64,000 nucleotides of DNA from Vannielia litorea (GCF_018424695.1 NZ_QTNQ01000008.1:1-64000); one strand, 5' to 3'. Counted from the first letter of the stretch, positions 25,930 to 34,454 are shown. The notes: generated by a model from the sequence alone, not told the origin. Made by a program: numbers and translations.

Positions 25930-27153
25930 CTATTTCACCGCGCCCGCAGCGCGGACCGCGGCCAGGTCATCCAGGCCGAGGCCCAGCTCGCGCAGAACCT
26001 CGTCGGTATGCTCGCCATGGAGCGGCGGGTGGCGGCCGTCGTCTGCCGTGGTCTTTGAGAAGCGCACCGGGTTGCCGACGTAGCGCACGCGACCCGCATT
26101 CGGGTGATCGAGCGCTTTCAGGAGCTCGCGCTCCTTCACCTGCTCCAAGGCAAAGACATCCTCGAAACTGTTCAGCGGTCCGGCCGGGATGCCGATGGCC
26201 TCCAGCTCGGCATAGCAGCTGTCGGCCTGCTTTTCGGAAAGCTTGGCGGCAATCATTGGCACCAGAGTATCGGCGTGGGTGACACGCGCGAGGTTGGTGG
26301 CGAAGCGCGGGTCAGTCGCTACGCCATCGAGGCCAAGGTATTCGCAGAAGCGGGAGAACTGGGGATCGTTGCCGATGGCGATCATGATCGGTCGGTCGGC
26401 GCAGTCGAAGGCCTGCCAAGGGCAGGTGATCTGCGAGGCCGTGCCGTTGCGGCGCGGCAGCCTGCCCGAAGAGAGGTAGTTCATTGCCATGTGCGAGGCG
26501 GCGTGGATCTGCGTGTCGAGCAGGGCGATGTCGATGAACTGGCCCTCGCCCGAAACCGCGTCGCGGTGGTTGAGCGCGGCGAGAATGGCAGAGACGGCAT
26601 ATTGTCCTGCGGTGATGTCGGAGATCGAATAGCCCACCAGCGCCGGCCCGGCACCCGGTTGGCCATCGTCGGTGCCGGTCATGCTGAGCAGGCCGGACAT
26701 GGCCTGGAAGATCGGGTCGTAGCCCGGCAGATGCGCCATCGGCCCGGTTTGGCCGAAGCCCGTGATCGAACAGTAGATGAGGCGGGGGTTGATCTCGGCC
26801 ACCGCGGCATAGTCGAGGCCGAAGCGGGCGAGGGTTCCGGTCTTGAAGTTTTCGATCAACACGTCTGCCTCGGCGATGAGCCGCTTCGCCAGCGCCTGCC
26901 CCTCGGGGTGCTTGAGGTCGAGCGCGACCGAGCGCTTGCCCCGGTTCATCGCCAGAAAGGAGGAGGTCTCGCCCGTGGGTTCGCCGTCTGCTCCCAGATG
27001 CGGCACGCCCATGCGGCGCACATCGTCGCCGCCTTTCACATGCTCCACCTTGATCACTTCGGCACCAAAATCCGCCAGCATCTGCGCGGCCCAGGGCCCG
27101 GCGAAGACGCGGCTGAAATCGAGTACCTTGATATGACCCAGAGTCCCGGCCAT
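25930..27153 (-). CDS. Class III CoA-transferase (CaiB/BaiF family), second
   Basis: A 407-residue CoA-transferase. The start MAGTLGHIKVLDFSR has GGAAAGGAGG upstream; an earlier in-frame ATG at 27213 would add 20 atypical residues. Conserved FAGPWAAQMLADFGAEVIKVE, NRGKRSVALDLKHPEGQ, LIENFKTGTLARFGLDYA and GYDPIFQAMSG (Asp146 as candidate catalytic residue) are present. It heads the operon with the two acyl-CoA dehydrogenase subunits, so it most likely makes the CoA ester that they oxidise. It diverges from the MaoC gene across a palindromic promoter region. Confidence 0.92.
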   Translation of the reverse strand: MAGTLGHIKVLDFSRVFAGPWAAQMLADFGAEVIKVEHVKGGDDVRRMGVPHLGADGEPTGETSSFLAMNRGKRSVALDLKHPEGQALAKRLIAEADVLIENFKTGTLARFGLDYAAVAEINPRLIYCSITGFGQTGPMAHLPGYDPIFQAMSGLLSMTGTDDGQPGAGPALVGYSISDITAGQYAVSAILAALNHRDAVSGEGQFIDIALLDTQIHAASHMAMNYLSSGRLPRRNGTASQITCPWQAFDCADRPIMIAIGNDPQFSRFCEYLGLDGVATDPRFATNLARVTHADTLVPMIAAKLSEKQADSCYAELEAIGIPAGPLNSFEDVFALEQVKERELLKALDHPNAGRVRYVGNPVRFSKTTADDGRHPPLHGEHTDEVLRELGLGLDDLAAVRAAGAVK

Positions 27154-27218
27154 CAGCAGCCTCCTTTCCGCTTTCGTCCCCTTTACCTGCGCCGAGTCGG
27201 GGCGGTTGCGCAAGCTTA

Positions 27219-27236
27219 AAATTGTAATTATAATTT
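27219..27236. promoter_or_regulatory. Near-perfect palindrome between divergent CoA-transferase and MaoC genes
   Basis: AAATTGTAATTATAATTT is symmetric over 18 bp except for one G/T pair. It lies in the 132-bp divergent promoter region in a sudden AT-rich block. One site could control both directions; a GntR or TetR regulator is a candidate. Confidence 0.5.
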
Positions 27237-27285
27237 ATTCACTCATTACCCGCTGACCGGCGGCGCACAGGGGAGGAAACCGGGC

Positions 27286-27756
27286 ATGGTCACAGTCGAA
27301 ACCGCGATGGATCTGGAGCCGCACACGGGCAAGCCGCTCGGCGCGACGGAGTGGATGGAGATCACCCAGGCGCAGATTGATGCCTTCGCCGAGCTCACCG
27401 GCGATGACCACTGGATCCACATCGACGTGGACCGCGCCGCCCGCGAGCAGCCGGGCGGCAAGACGATAGCTCATGGCCTCTTCCTGCTCTCTCTTATCCC
27501 ACGCCTGCAACGCCAGTTATTCAGGATCGAGCGGCGGGGCGCCGGATTGAACTACGGCTATGACCGTGTGCGCTTCACCGCGCCGGTGCCGGCGGACAGC
27601 CACGTCCGCTTGGTCCAGACGGTCGCCGCCGCGACCCGGCGCGGGCAGGGAACGCAGTTGGCGCTAACCTCGACCATCGAAATCAAGGGCAGCGAACGCC
27701 CGGCCCTGGTCGCGGAGGGCTTGCTCCTGATCGAGGATGAGCAGCTTTCGGAGTGA
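27286..27756 (+). CDS. MaoC-like dehydratase / (R)-specific enoyl-CoA hydratase
   Basis: A 156-residue single hot-dog-fold protein. The hydratase-2 motif is visible as GDDHWIHIDVDRA, with Asp40 and His45 in the D-x4-H spacing, followed by GKTIAHGLFLLSLIP. These enzymes hydrate 2-enoyl-CoA to the 3R-hydroxy ester. GGGAGGAAAC precedes the ATG. Because the FadJ-like enzyme needs 3S esters, this hydratase may act at another step or on a branched substrate. It diverges from the CoA-transferase operon and marks the right edge of the CoA-pathway cluster. Confidence 0.88.
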   Translation: MVTVETAMDLEPHTGKPLGATEWMEITQAQIDAFAELTGDDHWIHIDVDRAAREQPGGKTIAHGLFLLSLIPRLQRQLFRIERRGAGLNYGYDRVRFTAPVPADSHVRLVQTVAAATRRGQGTQLALTSTIEIKGSERPALVAEGLLLIEDEQLSE

Positions 27757-28013
27757 GCCTTCGCCGCGGGTCCAGATGATGACGTGTTTAGCTTGCGAAC
27801 CGACAGCTCGTGGAATCTCGCTATTATGTCGAGGCGTCTAGTCTGCCGGCCATTGATCGGCGTCTGAACATACCCGATACGTTCGGGTCCAAGTTACACT
27901 TGAAATACACCGTGTCGTTTTCGACGGACCTGGTTTGTTCTGCAACGCAGACGCTTCTGCGCCACCTGGCTTGTGAAGTTTGAGCAATCGGAAGTGTGCA
28001 CGGCGACAGGGTC

Positions 28014-29042
28014 TTAAACGTTTTCCGGAGTATAGATTTCAAAACTCAAGGCGACGCGTTGTGCTCCGCCATCGGCACCGGACTGTTTTGCCTTAATCAT
28101 GGTCGAAATGGTCTCGGTCGCGAGTGTCTGCATCGGATGGGAGATGACCATGCTGAGCGTGCCGTCGATAAGCGCTGAGCGGGTGGCATCGAACAGTTCA
28201 TATCCGACCGCGACGAAGTCCCTGCGATGGGGCATGTCACGCAATGCCGCGATGGCGCCGGTGATCCCGCCGCCAGATATGAACAGCCCGCACAGGTCTG
28301 GATGCTCTTTGAGCAGGCCTTCGACCAGCTCGCGCGCGGCGGCAGCGGATTCGTAGGTGGCGACGGGTTCGAGCAAAGTGAAGGTGCGGTCGTGTTCGCG
28401 GAAATACGAGCGGAACCCGCTCTCGTTCATTTCCTGGTTCCGGTAGCGGTGGTTGCCATGAAGGATGCCGATCTCGCCCGGTTGCTTGACGATGTTGACA
28501 AAAGCCCATGCGGCGGTGCGCCCGACCTTCCAGTTATCCAACCCGACAAAGCTGACATTGCCCGAGGCGGACAGCGGCGCGATGATGGCGGTGACGGGCA
28601 CGCCGCGCGCCATGACAGTATCGATGGCATCGGCGACCAGGGGATGTTGGGCGGCGACCAATGCGATCGAGTCCACCTTTTCGGACAAGGCCGCCAGTTG
28701 GGCGGCGACCTTGTCGGGGGACAGGTCGTCCATGTAGCTCAGTGTCAGCTCGACCGAGCACCCGGCCTGCGCCGAGGCCGCCTGCCGCAGGGCCGAGCCG
28801 AGGTTGTTGTAGAAGGTGCGTCCCTCCTGCTGCAGAAGGATCCCCAGACGGTGGGTCTGCTGCCCGGCGCGCACGGAATGCTGGATCGTGCCCAGCCCGT
28901 AAAAGCCGATTTCCTCGGCGGCAGACATCACCCGTTCGCGTGTCGGCTGCCGGACTGAGTCGGGTTGGTTCAAGACACGGTTTACTGTTGACACGGAGAC
29001 ACCCGCCGCTTCGGCCAGATCCGGGATCGTTGGTCGCTTCAT
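28014..29042 (-). CDS. LacI family transcriptional regulator
   Basis: A 342-residue LacI-type repressor, divergent to the inositol island. The N-terminal helix-turn-helix with hinge is plain (TIPDLAEAAGVSVSTVNRVL, then TRERVMSAAEEIGFY). The rest is a periplasmic-binding-protein-like sensor (RLGILLQQEGRTFYNNLGSAL near residue 65; later FISGGGITGAIAAL). The start MKRPTIPD follows GAGGT; an ATG six codons earlier is possible. The sensor type fits sugars or inositols. Two inverted copies of TTTCGTATCA overlap and precede its own start and are the likely operator, giving autoregulation plus control of the 29217 operon. Confidence 0.9.
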   Translation of the reverse strand: MKRPTIPDLAEAAGVSVSTVNRVLNQPDSVRQPTRERVMSAAEEIGFYGLGTIQHSVRAGQQTHRLGILLQQEGRTFYNNLGSALRQAASAQAGCSVELTLSYMDDLSPDKVAAQLAALSEKVDSIALVAAQHPLVADAIDTVMARGVPVTAIIAPLSASGNVSFVGLDNWKVGRTAAWAFVNIVKQPGEIGILHGNHRYRNQEMNESGFRSYFREHDRTFTLLEPVATYESAAAARELVEGLLKEHPDLCGLFISGGGITGAIAALRDMPHRRDFVAVGYELFDATRSALIDGTLSMVISHPMQTLATETISTMIKAKQSGADGGAQRVALSFEIYTPENV

Positions 29043-29059
29043 CGGGTGACCTCGTTTCA

Positions 29060-29103
29060 TTTCGTATCAAAATGCAGCGTCGATGACTTAAAATGATACG
29101 AAA
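29060..29103. promoter_or_regulatory. Inverted TTTCGTATCA pair, likely LacI-family operator
   Basis: TTTCGTATCA at 29060-29069 and its exact reverse complement TGATACGAAA at 29094-29103 are separated by 24 bp (34 bp centre to centre, about three helical turns). The left copy lies 17 bp upstream of the repressor start. The pair could be two sites bound cooperatively in the divergent promoter. Confidence 0.6.
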
Positions 29104-29131
29104 GATGCTGCTGAATTTGGGATAGCTTGAT

Positions 29132-29145
29132 TTGATCTGGATCAA
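29132..29145. promoter_or_regulatory. FNR/FnrL-type box
   Basis: TTGATCTGGATCAA matches the FNR-family consensus TTGAT-N4-ATCAA exactly. It is centred about 78 bp before the ATG of the first island gene. In Rhodobacteraceae FnrL uses this consensus under low oxygen. Binding is inferred; control by oxygen would make sense for an operon rich in oxygen-dependent enzymes. Confidence 0.6.
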
Positions 29146-29216
29146 TCTGTCAAGGAAATCTGCGTCGCGGTGACACCAATTCAGGTCCGGTCGCCGCCTC
29201 TGGGAGGGATGCAGAT

Positions 29217-30257
29217 ATGGACGACCTGCAATACGGCACACGCGACAAGCGCGGCAACTGGGCGCCCAACAAGTCGCTTCAGATCGCACCGTTCTGGCAA
29301 GGGCGCTGGGGCAAGATGGGCCATTTCTTGGTTGAATATCTGTGGCCATGGAACGCCTTTCACATGGCGGTCACGCTGATCTACTGGTTCCTGATCATCC
29401 AGCCTAACATCGCCGACTTCGCGACGTGGTCGTGGAAGTGGGTCGCGATCCTTTATGCGATCAACGCGGGCGGCATCTTCGTGATGTATGGCTCGGTCGA
29501 GGTGTTCTACTACGTCAAGCGCATCCAGGGCACGCGGTTCAAGTACAACGCTAAGTTCCCATCCGAGAACCCGTCTGACGTGTTCTGGTTCAAATCCCAG
29601 AACCTCGACAACTTCCTGCGCAGCTTCTTCATGTCGATCCCGCTGTGGACGCTGATCCAGGTGTTCTTCTTCTGGTGCTACGCCAATGGCTACCATGCCT
29701 TTGCGTGGCTGGGCTGGGACCAACACTGGCTGTGGCTGGTCGTGCTGACGCTGCTGGTGCCCGCGATCCACGAGGTCCACTTCTTCTGCATTCACTGGCT
29801 TATCCACCAGCAGCCGCTTTACAAATGGATCCACTCAATTCACCACAACTCCATCAACCCGAGCCCGTGGTCGTCCATGTCCATGCACCCGGTCGAAGGC
29901 TTCTTCTTCTTCTCGGAGATGCTGTGGCACCTGTTGATCCCGTCCAACCCAATCGTGGCGCTGTTCCAGCTGAATTCGACCGCCTATGGCGCGATCAACG
30001 GGCATATCGGCTTCGAGAAGCTCGAATTCGACGGCGAAGCGGGCAGCAAGGCGATGAACAGCCACGCCTACGCCCACTACCTGCATCACAAGTATTTCGA
30101 GGTGAACTACGGCGGTGAGGGGCTTGTCCCGCTCGATAAATGGTTCGGCACCTGGCACGACGGCTCCAAGGATGCCGACGAGCAGATGAAGGCCCGTTTC
30201 CGCGCCAAGAAGGATCGTCTGAAGGCCAAACAGGCCAAGGCGACACCGGCGGAATAA
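29217..30257 (+). CDS. Sterol desaturase / fatty acid hydroxylase superfamily membrane protein, copy 1
   Basis: A 346-residue integral membrane protein of the fatty-acid-hydroxylase superfamily. The di-iron histidine clusters are HEVHFFCIH (from residue 185), HSIHH (206-210) and HAYAHYLHH (283-291), set among several hydrophobic segments. The N-terminus MDDLQYGTRDKRGNW is soluble and shared with the copy at 52782. Members use O2 to hydroxylate or desaturate lipids, sterols or carotenoids. Being first in the inositol operon, just after the repressor sites, argues for a catabolic role, perhaps hydroxylating an inositol O-methyl group with electrons from the MocE/MocF-like pair. That role is inference. 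The ribosome site is GGGAGGG. Confidence 0.85.
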   Translation: MDDLQYGTRDKRGNWAPNKSLQIAPFWQGRWGKMGHFLVEYLWPWNAFHMAVTLIYWFLIIQPNIADFATWSWKWVAILYAINAGGIFVMYGSVEVFYYVKRIQGTRFKYNAKFPSENPSDVFWFKSQNLDNFLRSFFMSIPLWTLIQVFFFWCYANGYHAFAWLGWDQHWLWLVVLTLLVPAIHEVHFFCIHWLIHQQPLYKWIHSIHHNSINPSPWSSMSMHPVEGFFFFSEMLWHLLIPSNPIVALFQLNSTAYGAINGHIGFEKLEFDGEAGSKAMNSHAYAHYLHHKYFEVNYGGEGLVPLDKWFGTWHDGSKDADEQMKARFRAKKDRLKAKQAKATPAE

Positions 30258-30342
30258 GCGGATCGGTCCGCGAGGAGGCGGGCCGAATGACCCCAAGCGT
30301 TATCATTAGCCGCAACGCGCGGCACATCGGGAGGAGACCCAC

Positions 30343-31311
30343 ATGAAACTGACCAAAATCCTTGCCACTGCAGCCGTCATGGCACTGGGCGCAGGCATGG
30401 CAGATGCCGAAGGCGCAAACATTTTTGTCATCGGCGGCAAGCCCGACGATCCCTTCTGGTCGATCGTCAAGCGCGGTGCCGAGGATGCCGGCATCGTCGT
30501 CGAAGCACAGGGCGGCAAGGTCACCTGGCTTGGCCCGCAGAACTACGACAACCTCGGTGTCGACGCGGCAGAGCTGATCCGTCAGGCCATCGACCAGGGC
30601 GCAACCGGTGTTGTCGGCCCGAACTGGGTGCCGGAGGCGATGGATCCGGCCTTCCAGTCGGTTGTCGATGCGGGCATCCCGCTGGTCATCTACAACGCTG
30701 GTGGCATCGAGGCTGCAGACCGCCTGGGCGCGCTGAACTATGTCGGCGCGGTTGACTATCTGGCCGGTGTCGCGGGCGGCGAATGGCTGGGCAATAACGG
30801 AGCAACCAATGGTCTTTGTGTGAACTCGCTGCCGGGCGCCGCGAACATCGAAGACTACTGCAACGGTTTTGCCGAGGGCATGGAAAACGCGGGCCAGAGC
30901 GCCTCGACCATGCCGCTCCCGGCGACCGCGCAGGGTAATGTGACCGCCGTGGCGCAGGCGGTGCGCGCGCATTTGCTGCAGAACCCCGACATCGACGCTG
31001 TGTTTGCCACCGCGAACCTCGACGCTGTCGGCATCGTGCAGGGCATCCAGCAGGCGGGCAAAGCCGGTCAAGTGCAGGTCTGCGGTATCAACTTCGACGA
31101 AGCAATCCTGAACCAGATTTCGCAGGGCCAGCAAAGCTGTGCCATCGACCAGCAGGGTTATCAGCAGGGCTTCTATGCCGTGTCGATCCTGAACGGCCAC
31201 ATCAACTATGGCCTGTCGATCCCGACGCGCGAAATCCTGACCGGTCCGGGCGTTGTCGATGCCTCGAACATCGAGGCGACGATGGCCGGTGCTTCGCAGG
31301 GCACACGCTGA
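30343..31311 (+). CDS. Sugar/inositol ABC transporter substrate-binding protein 1
   Basis: A 322-residue periplasmic binding protein of the ribose/rhizopine type (Peripla_BP_4). The signal peptide MKLTKILATAAVMALGAGMA ends near ADA|EGA. FVIGGKPDDPFWSIVKRGAED opens the first lobe, AIDQGATGVVGPNWVPEAMD gives the ligand loop, and VFATANLDAVGIVQGIQQAG with CAIDQQGYQQGFYAV covers the hinge and second lobe. It is related to but distinct from the receptor at 33501. MocB, the rhizopine-binding protein, belongs to the same family. GGGAGGAGACC precedes the ATG. A stable hairpin follows the stop. Confidence 0.9.
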   Translation: MKLTKILATAAVMALGAGMADAEGANIFVIGGKPDDPFWSIVKRGAEDAGIVVEAQGGKVTWLGPQNYDNLGVDAAELIRQAIDQGATGVVGPNWVPEAMDPAFQSVVDAGIPLVIYNAGGIEAADRLGALNYVGAVDYLAGVAGGEWLGNNGATNGLCVNSLPGAANIEDYCNGFAEGMENAGQSASTMPLPATAQGNVTAVAQAVRAHLLQNPDIDAVFATANLDAVGIVQGIQQAGKAGQVQVCGINFDEAILNQISQGQQSCAIDQQGYQQGFYAVSILNGHINYGLSIPTREILTGPGVVDASNIEATMAGASQGTR

Positions 31312-31325
31312 CCGATCCAGAGACC

Positions 31326-31351
31326 GGGCCGCGCGCACACCTGCGCGGCCC
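31326..31351 (+). terminator. Intercistronic hairpin after binding protein 1
   Basis: GGGCCGCGC (31326-31334) pairs exactly with GCGCGGCCC (31343-31351) across an 8-base loop. There is no T-run. It lies 15 bp after the binding-protein stop and before the permease gene, so it likely stabilises the upstream mRNA segment or attenuates transcription. Confidence 0.5.
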
Positions 31352-31392
31352 GATGCATGCGGGACCCAGCTTGACGCGAGGACCTTGGGGCC

Positions 31393-32421
31393 ATGGCTTC
31401 TGAAACGACCAATACCAGCGATCTGGCCGACACCCTCGGCAAGCTGATCCGACGCCCCGAATTCGGCACGCTGATCGGCACGGTCGTGGTCTACATTTTC
31501 TTCGCCTCGCTTGGCGGCGCGGTCTTCCTGGGCGCACCGGGCTGGTCCGCCTTCCTGACGATGGCGGCCGAGGTTGGCATCATCGCCCTGCCTGTCGGCC
31601 TGCTGATGATCGCCGGTGAACTGGACATTTCGGTGGGCGCAGTCGTTCCGGCAGCGGCGCTGACCACGGCGTTGGTCTCTGGCCACTACGACATGCCCAC
31701 ATGGTACGGCGTTTTCGCCGGGCTGGCGGTGGGGGTTTGCGTCGGCTTCGTCAACGGCCAGCTGGTCACCCGCACCTCGATCCCGTCGCTGATCATCACC
31801 ATCGGCACGATGTTTGGCACCATGGGCCTGACGCTGGGCTTCACGGTCATGATTGCCGGATCGACCGGGGTCTTCATGACGCCGGACCCCTCGGCCAAGG
31901 CGCTGCTGGGCTCCTCCATCAACTTCATGTTCCGCGCCACGATCTTTTGGTGGCTGGGCTTTGCCGGGCTGATTTATTTCTTCCTGCACGTTTCACCCTG
32001 GGGGAACTGGATCTTCGCCCTTGGCGGTGACCGCGAAAGCGCGCGCAACGCGGGTATCCCCGTCGCCCGCACCACCATCGGCCTCTATATGCTGAGCGGG
32101 TTTGCTGCGGCCTTCGTCGGTGTCAGCCAGGTTCTGACCTTTGGCAGTGCGCAGGTCGCAGCGGGGCAGGCGTTCATCTTCAACTCGATCATGTGCGTGG
32201 TTATCGGCGGGGTGCTGCTGACCGGAGGGGCAGGGTCGGTGATCGGCATCGTGCTGGGCACGTTGACCTTTGCAATCGTGAACCAAGGCATCTTCTTTTC
32301 CGGGATCGATCCGAACTACGGCTCGATCATAATCGGCGCGCTGCTGCTGATCGCTGTGATGTCGAATGACAGCTTCCGCAATCTGGCGCTGTCCTATGCA
32401 ACCAAGAAAAAGGCGGGCTGA
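31393..32421 (+). CDS. ABC transporter permease (ribose/inositol type) 1
   Basis: A 342-residue membrane protein of the RbsC-like permease family (about 8-10 hydrophobic segments). Diagnostic stretches are PVGLLMIAGELDISVGAVVPA near residue 75, GQLVTRTSIPSLIITIGTM near 122, and GGDRESARNAGIPVARTTIG near 214 for the ATPase coupling loop. It is followed after 3 bp by a closely similar permease, and both resemble a third at 34557. It probably forms the channel with its neighbour for the substrate carried by binding protein 1. Confidence 0.9.
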   Translation: MASETTNTSDLADTLGKLIRRPEFGTLIGTVVVYIFFASLGGAVFLGAPGWSAFLTMAAEVGIIALPVGLLMIAGELDISVGAVVPAAALTTALVSGHYDMPTWYGVFAGLAVGVCVGFVNGQLVTRTSIPSLIITIGTMFGTMGLTLGFTVMIAGSTGVFMTPDPSAKALLGSSINFMFRATIFWWLGFAGLIYFFLHVSPWGNWIFALGGDRESARNAGIPVARTTIGLYMLSGFAAAFVGVSQVLTFGSAQVAAGQAFIFNSIMCVVIGGVLLTGGAGSVIGIVLGTLTFAIVNQGIFFSGIDPNYGSIIIGALLLIAVMSNDSFRNLALSYATKKKAG

Positions 32422-32424
32422 GCC

Positions 32425-33453
32425 ATGCGGGATGCATTCGGAAACTTCCTCCGCCAGCCCGGTGCGGGAGCTGTTCTCAGCCTTGTCGGCATCCTGCTGT
32501 TTTTCGTGGTCTTCGGCGGGGTCGATCTTGTGGCCCTGATGGGCGCGGCCAGCTGGGTGAACTTCGCCGCCAATATGGGCATTGTGGCCATACCGGTGGG
32601 CCTCTTGATGATCGCTGGCGAGTTGGACATTTCCATCGGCGCGATGATCCCGGCGGGGTCGATGACCGTCGCCATCGTGTCGGGCCATTACGAGCTGCCG
32701 ATCATGTTTGGCATGATCGCAGCGCTGGGGCTTGGCGTGATTGTCGGCACCATCAACGGCATGCTGACAATCCGTACCACGGTGCCCTCGCTGATCATCA
32801 CGCTGGGCACGCTAGTGGCGATGCAGGGCATTGTCCTGACCGCCTCCAAGCTGCTGACCGGCGCGGCGAGCGTTGCCGTGACAGCGCCCAGCTGGGCCAA
32901 GTTCGCCTTCGGCAGCCTGCTGGGCGCGAGCCATCAGGTCATCATCATCTGGTGGATCATCACGGCGGTCGTGTTCTGGTTTGTCGTGCACAAGCAACGC
33001 TTTGGCAACTGGCTGTTCGCCATGGGCGGCGACCGTGACAGCGCGCGCAATGCCGGTATCCCGGTGGACCGTATGACCATCACGCTTTTCATCCTCTCCG
33101 CCACCGCCGCGACGTTCGTCGGCATGTGCCAGGCGATCCTCTTCAACTCCGCGCAGGTGTCAGGCGGCATGGGGATCATCTTCAACGTGATCGTTAGCGT
33201 CGTCGTCGGCGGCACGCTTCTGACCGGCGGCTTCGGGTCGGTGATCGGCATCTTTGTCGGCACGCTGACCTTCGCAGTGGTCAACCAGGGCATCTATTTC
33301 ACCGAGATCGACCGCAACTGGTCGAACCTGATCATTGGCGCAACGTTGCTGATTGCTGTCGCCATGAATGAAAGCTTCCGTTCGTTGGCACTCTCGATGG
33401 TCACACGAAAGAAGACCCCGGCCCCTGCGGTGCAAGCCGCTGCCCGGCCTTAA
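32425..33453 (+). CDS. ABC transporter permease (ribose/inositol type) 2
   Basis: A 342-residue permease of the same family and length as its upstream neighbour. PVGLLMIAGELDISIGAMIPAGS, MLTIRTTVPSLIITLGTLVAMQG and GGDRDSARNAGIPVDRMTI are the shared signatures. Two consecutive but non-identical permeases suggest a heterodimeric channel, since RbsC-type importers otherwise need two copies of one protein. It ends 47 bp before the second binding protein. Confidence 0.9.
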   Translation: MRDAFGNFLRQPGAGAVLSLVGILLFFVVFGGVDLVALMGAASWVNFAANMGIVAIPVGLLMIAGELDISIGAMIPAGSMTVAIVSGHYELPIMFGMIAALGLGVIVGTINGMLTIRTTVPSLIITLGTLVAMQGIVLTASKLLTGAASVAVTAPSWAKFAFGSLLGASHQVIIIWWIITAVVFWFVVHKQRFGNWLFAMGGDRDSARNAGIPVDRMTITLFILSATAATFVGMCQAILFNSAQVSGGMGIIFNVIVSVVVGGTLLTGGFGSVIGIFVGTLTFAVVNQGIYFTEIDRNWSNLIIGATLLIAVAMNESFRSLALSMVTRKKTPAPAVQAAARP

Positions 33454-33500
33454 CCAATGTCGAACCGTCGAGGAGACGGATTAATGAGGAGGAGACCGAC

Positions 33501-34454
33501 ATGAATTTGACCAAGACGCTGACAACCGCGGCCATCGCGGCACTGATGGCCACCGGCGCGGTGGCGCAGGATATCGCCGTGATCGCCGGTTCGGTCGAAG
33601 ATGCCTTCATGGACAAGATCAAGAAGGGCGTTGATGACGCGACCCACATGGTCGAGGCCAACGGCGGCACCGTGCAGTACCTACGCACCCAGAACTACGA
33701 GAACTTCGGCCCCGATCTTGTGACCCTGATCAATCAGGCTGTCGCACAGGGCGTCGACGGCATCGCCATCCCGGTCTGGGTGCCCGATGCGCAGATCCCC
33801 GCGCTTCAGGCCGCTGCCGAGCAGGGCATCAAGATCATGCAGTACAACTCCGGTCTGCCGGTGAAGGACGACATCAGCGCCATCAACTACTTCGGCTCCG
33901 ACGAGTACGAGGCGGGCTTTGGCGGCGGCAAGTATCTCGCCGAGCAGGGTGCCAAGCACATCCTCTGCCACATTCAGGTGCCCGGCGCGATCAACCTCGA
34001 AGAGCGCTGCAAGGGCGTGACCGATGGTGCCACCGAAGCCGGGGCCAAGGTGACCGTGCTCAGCACCCCCGCCAACCTCGATGGCGACGTGACCGGCACT
34101 GCCGAGGCGCTGAAGGCCGAGTTCATCGGTGACGACACCATCGATGCGATGGTCTCCTGCGCCGACTTCGGTGCCGCCGCAGGGGCGAACGCGGTGGAGC
34201 AGACCGGCCTCGACATCATGGTCTCGGCCTTCGACTTCTCGCCCGCCTCGCTGGAGCGCATCTCCGCCGGCACCCAGAAGATGGCCATCGACCAACAGCC
34301 CTACCTTCAGGGCTTCCTGGCCACCTCGATGCTCTTCGCCAACCTGAAGTTTGGCACCGAGATCTCTACCGATCCGGTCCTGACCGGTCCGGCGATCATC
34401 GACGCCTCCAACGTCGACGCGGTGAAGGCTGGCGCAGAACTGGGCGCCCGCTGA
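33501..34454 (+). CDS. Sugar/inositol ABC transporter substrate-binding protein 2
   Basis: A 317-residue periplasmic binding protein with signal peptide MNLTKTLTTAAIAALMATGA (cleavage near AVA|QDI). It is the same family as binding protein 1, with VEDAFMDKIKKGVDDATHMV, QAVAQGVDGIAIPVWVPDAQ and MAIDQQPYLQGFLATSML in equivalent places, but the ligand loops differ, so it likely binds another inositol derivative. The ribosome site is GAGGAGGAGACC. The gene has its own downstream hairpin and precedes permease 3 and the ATPase. Confidence 0.9.
   Translation: MNLTKTLTTAAIAALMATGAVAQDIAVIAGSVEDAFMDKIKKGVDDATHMVEANGGTVQYLRTQNYENFGPDLVTLINQAVAQGVDGIAIPVWVPDAQIPALQAAAEQGIKIMQYNSGLPVKDDISAINYFGSDEYEAGFGGGKYLAEQGAKHILCHIQVPGAINLEERCKGVTDGATEAGAKVTVLSTPANLDGDVTGTAEALKAEFIGDDTIDAMVSCADFGAAAGANAVEQTGLDIMVSAFDFSPASLERISAGTQKMAIDQQPYLQGFLATSMLFANLKFGTEISTDPVLTGPAIIDASNVDAVKAGAELGAR

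Noticed and set aside
27757-28013. Left attachment site (repeat of the tRNA-Phe 3' end) at the left edge of the inositol island
   Set aside because: Reading this gap I found no copy of the tRNA 3' segment; the left boundary may be elsewhere or outside the window.
29995-31989. A 664-codon open frame on the minus strand
   Set aside because: It lies antisense to the hydroxylase, binding-protein and permease genes, has no recognisable domain and reflects the GC-rich third-position bias of the plus-strand genes.
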